NCBI RefSeq assembly: GCF_001425835.1
Contig: NZ_LMDP01000002.1
Coordinates: 590,828-654,827, forward strand
Direction of reading: 5' to 3'
DNA length: 64,000 bases
Source of the DNA: Afipia sp. Root123D2
GTDB lineage: Bacteria; Pseudomonadota; Alphaproteobacteria; Rhizobiales; Xanthobacteraceae
Part shown: in pieces, positions 61,748 to 64,000 of the stretch
Numbering within the stretch: the stretch's first letter is position 1
Layout of the letters: every line of letters begins with the position of its first letter
Translations under genes and position numbers: made by a program
The notes under the pieces: generated by a model
What the model was told of the DNA's origin: nothing
What the model saw: the letters and a program-made list of their open reading frames with translations, nothing else
Databases searched by the model: none

Positions 61748-61837
61748 TGACCACTATTCGCCGATTGCGCTAAGCCTCGAAATTTAAAAGCGTCCGTCGC
61801 GTCCCGGAACCTTTCGTTTCAGCTACAGAGTTAGGTC

Positions 61838-62344
61838 TCAGGCTACTGCGCGTGCGTTGATCTTCTTTTCCGCAAGCGCAGTCAATTTTTGATCTGTGGC
61901 CTTTTCTTCGTCCAGAGTCTCTTGAAGAATACTGGCACAATCGTTACGGCCGAGCTGTTTGGCCCAGGCGACTAACGAACCATATCGCGTTATTTCATAA
62001 TGCTCAGCGGCCTGAGCAGCGTTAATGAGGGCAGCATCCAGAACGGCCTTATCCTCAACCTCACCCGCGGTCTCATTTGCTTCATTGATGATTCCATCTA
62101 TAGCCGGGCAATCAACAGCCTTAACAGTTGCACCGTGAAGCTTGAACACCTGCTCAAGGCGCGAGACATGAGTTTTTGTCTGGTCGAGATGGTCGAGAAA
62201 TCCTTGTTTGAGTTCGGGATTGGTCGCCCTGTCGGCCATTGTTGGCAACGCCTTCACGAGTTGCTTCTCAGCGTAATAGATGTCCTGCAGCTGATGCACG
62301 AACAGGTCGTCCATTGTCTTGATGTCCTTAGTAAACAAACCCAT
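61838..62344 (-). CDS. Ferritin-like DUF892 (YciE/YciF) protein, second copy
   Basis: A 168-residue paralogue of the protein at 7806-8309, with 'LFVHQLQDIYYAEKQLVKAL', 'AAEHYEITRYGSLVAWAKQL' and 'LQETLDEEKATDQKLTALAE'. Same four-helix ferritin-like pattern. It is part of a stress block with PRC-barrel and Fe permease genes. Confidence 0.88.
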   Translation of the reverse strand: MGLFTKDIKTMDDLFVHQLQDIYYAEKQLVKALPTMADRATNPELKQGFLDHLDQTKTHVSRLEQVFKLHGATVKAVDCPAIDGIINEANETAGEVEDKAVLDAALINAAQAAEHYEITRYGSLVAWAKQLGRNDCASILQETLDEEKATDQKLTALAEKKINARAVA

Positions 62345-62565
62345 GACACGTCTCCGAGTTTAAGGGGAAGATGACGATTGAACTGCGAATGACGCTTGAC
62401 GTTCCACCAACCAAATAAATCTCGGACGTGATTCCGTCAGGCGAAGAAGACGCCCGCGCGCTGATCCATATTGGAACGCTATGTCACGGCCATTGGTTAC
62501 AGCGGCGGGTAAGAGACGCCATCGTGATGCAAATAAATTAGGAGCCGGAATACAACGGCTTCAAG

Positions 62566-62591
62566 AAAAAGGCCCCTTTCGGGGCCCTTTT
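62566..62591 (-). terminator. Rho-independent terminator of the PRC-barrel gene
   Basis: On the minus strand GGCCCC and GGGGCC form the stem with a 4-base loop, flanked by A and T runs (AAAAAGG...CCTTTTTT pattern), directly at the stop codon of the gene. It is the clearest terminator in the window. Confidence 0.85.
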
Positions 62592-63014
62592 TTAGTACTT
62601 GAACTCTGGCATGGACTTCAGCTGATCCTTCGTTGCATTCAGGACAGCGCGGTCCGGATACCATTCCCGGGTGCTGGTGGATGTTGTTCCAGTCGTAGTC
62701 TTTCCGGCCTCATTCGAGAACTTCAACTTGTCCATCGGCACGATAACTAGGTGTTCTCCCATGCCGAGAAATCCTCCGACGCTGACAACTGCACCTTCGA
62801 CGCGACCAGCAGAATCGACGATCAGCTCACTGATATCTCCAATCTTGTCGTTATTCTCATTGTAGACGTTGACACCAATAACCTTCGAGGCGCGCCATTT
62901 GCCAGCGGCCTTGATTGGGGCCGCCGCAGCGGACGGCGTGTTTGCAGGAACTTGGGCCATAGCCATTGGAGCGGCAAGAGAGGCAGCCACGGTCATTACA
63001 GTGAAAAGGCGCAT
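62592..63014 (-). CDS. Exported PRC-barrel domain protein
   Basis: A 140-residue protein with signal peptide ('VMTVAASLAAPMAMAQVPAN') and one PRC-barrel ('ASKVIGVNVYNENNDKIGDI', 'SVGGFLGMGEHLVIVPMDKL'). Common in rhizobia in stress-linked clusters. Function unknown. Confidence 0.85.
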   Translation of the reverse strand: MRLFTVMTVAASLAAPMAMAQVPANTPSAAAAPIKAAGKWRASKVIGVNVYNENNDKIGDISELIVDSAGRVEGAVVSVGGFLGMGEHLVIVPMDKLKFSNEAGKTTTGTTSTSTREWYPDRAVLNATKDQLKSMPEFKY

Positions 63015-63285
63015 GAGGATCTCCGGTTGGAATGAAACCTGACAACCAGATGATTGGTCTATTGTTCCGCGCCTTGAATATTCTCGCGAACGTCAATGAT
63101 GTACACTTTACCATTCAATGCTGATGAGATTCTGGATAGTCGCTCAAGTGTAAGACGAGCGAGAACACTTCAGTTGCTAAGTCCCGGTCGTTTCGATTTT
63201 TACCAGGCAGGTCGCGCCGAATGGAACAAAGATATCTTACTGAGCTTGTCTCCGGCTTATCCGAGTAGTCCATTTGGGAAGTCAT

Positions 63286-63744
63286 ATGAAAAGGCATCAC
63301 AGCACAACTCAAGACAAGGGTCGGCTCGCAACCCTGTTTGGTGAGGTGGCGAACTGGACTTCTCAAGAAGCCGGACGGGCATCCACCTTCATGATGGCTG
63401 CGGCGGTGGTGATCGTCTGGGCAATCTCAGGGCCAATTTTCCACTATTCTGATACGTGGCGGCTCGTGATCAATACAGGCACCACCATCGTCACCTTCTT
63501 GATGGTGTTCTTGATTCAAAACTCTCAGAATCGCGACAGCGCCGCGATCCAGGTTAAGTTGGATGAGCTGATACGTGTCAGTTCGGTGCAAAATTCATTC
63601 GTAGGTATCGAACACCTTACCGATGAAGAGCTGGCCGACATTCGAACCCGGTGTGAGATGCGCGCTAAGGCTGAAGAAGCGGGTGCCCGCTCGGTTAAAA
63701 GGGCGACAAAAAAAGCTGAGCTAGCTGGTGAGCAAGCTATCTAG
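63286..63744 (+). CDS. Low-affinity Fe/Cu permease family protein (intact paralogue)
   Basis: A 152-residue protein from the ATG at 63286 (GGGAA upstream). Two membrane segments ('FMMAAAVVIVWAI' and 'LVINTGTTIVTFLMVFLI') and a helical cytosolic tail. It is the undamaged counterpart of the frameshifted gene at 6428-6878. The family is named for low-affinity iron permease similarity; real function in these bacteria is untested. Confidence 0.85.
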   Translation: MKRHHSTTQDKGRLATLFGEVANWTSQEAGRASTFMMAAAVVIVWAISGPIFHYSDTWRLVINTGTTIVTFLMVFLIQNSQNRDSAAIQVKLDELIRVSSVQNSFVGIEHLTDEELADIRTRCEMRAKAEEAGARSVKRATKKAELAGEQAI

Positions 63745-63768
63745 TCCATTGGAGACCAATACCTTGGC

Positions 63769-63870
63769 GCAAAGGCAGATGATCTAACGAACAAAGGCGC
63801 CCCAGATCGCAGCTGGATCAACATGAGCGAAGATGAGGTTGGAAGTTCCGTCACGTCGGCACGCGATTAA
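63769..63870 (+). pseudogene. Fragment of a DUF3606-like protein
   Basis: In the same frame after the permease stop, 'ADDLTNKGAPDRSWINMSED' resembles the N-terminus of DUF3606 proteins (usually about 60 residues). The start codon is missing and the match ends after about 20 residues, so it seems a decayed remnant. Confidence 0.4.
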
Positions 63871-64000
63871 TTTGGAAGTAAGCCGTTTCTATCCGCGCTT
63901 GATCGCGAACTATTAAGCTAAAGCACATGAACTTATCTCACTCTTCCCCTCTGGTGATATTTGCCGAACAAGCTGGATTTCGAAACAACCGAGCATGACG
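63871..64000. other. Window end, no gene recognised
   Basis: The last 130 bases hold no recognised feature. Confidence 0.4.

Noticed and set aside
1-64000. CRISPR arrays, tRNA, rRNA and replication origin signals
   Set aside because: No regular short repeats with spacers, no tRNA cloverleaf or rRNA sequence, and no iteron or DnaA-box cluster was recognised by eye.

Overview
The window looks like chromosome of an alphaproteobacterium of the Bradyrhizobium/Afipia/Rhodopseudomonas group (Nitrobacteraceae). This is inferred from high GC, many ABC uptake systems with periplasmic binding proteins, an AapJQMP-type amino-acid transporter, CsbD, PHA-granule and ferritin-like (DUF892) stress proteins, and DUF3606-like traces. 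No rRNA, tRNA or CRISPR array was seen.

Layout. 0-6.3 kb: end of an acyl-CoA dehydrogenase, a TetR regulator, and a Liv-type ABC transporter operon followed by a ureidoglycolate lyase. 6.4-8.3 kb: a stress block with a frameshifted low-affinity Fe permease gene, a PHA protein, CsbD and DUF892. 8.7-15 kb: a ketopantoate-reductase-like enzyme, a relic of an HpcH/HpaI aldolase, a membrane-anchored proline/alanine-rich protein, a binding protein-cupin-hydrolase operon and a LysR regulator. 15.3-54 kb: a large catabolic and transport island. 54.4-60.4 kb: a PAS-GGDEF-EAL protein and two cell-wall proteins. 60.7-64 kb: small proteins and a second stress block (DUF892, PRC-barrel, intact Fe permease paralogue).

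The island is the main interest. It holds two cytoplasmic molybdenum S/N-oxide reductases, MobB, a MetC-like C-S lyase, a thiol dioxygenase with a class III CoA-transferase, a YeiH-type exporter, an ornithine-cyclodeaminase/ketimine-reductase homologue, three RidA-like proteins, hydantoinase/oxoprolinase A and B subunits, an FAD amino-acid oxidase, an SDR, two IclR regulators, and amino-acid and dipeptide ABC transporters. Upstream of ten transcription units there is a recurring operator: a 17-bp element of form GTTCY-N7-RGAAY, usually paired with a second element whose centre lies 21 bp away. In the clearest cases the second element overlaps a TTGACA -35 box. This points to one regulon spread over 32 kb, probably controlled by one or both IclR proteins.

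My working model, which is inference, is uptake and breakdown of a sulfur-containing amino acid or peptide, for example an S-substituted cysteine S-oxide or its gamma-glutamyl form. The ABC systems import it, the Mo enzyme reduces the S-oxide, the PLP enzyme splits C-S, RidA proteins clear the enamine/imine, the thiol dioxygenase oxidises the thiol to a sulfinate, and CoA transfer plus enoyl-CoA hydratase handle the carbon. YeiH may export sulfite. The substrate cannot be fixed from sequence alone.
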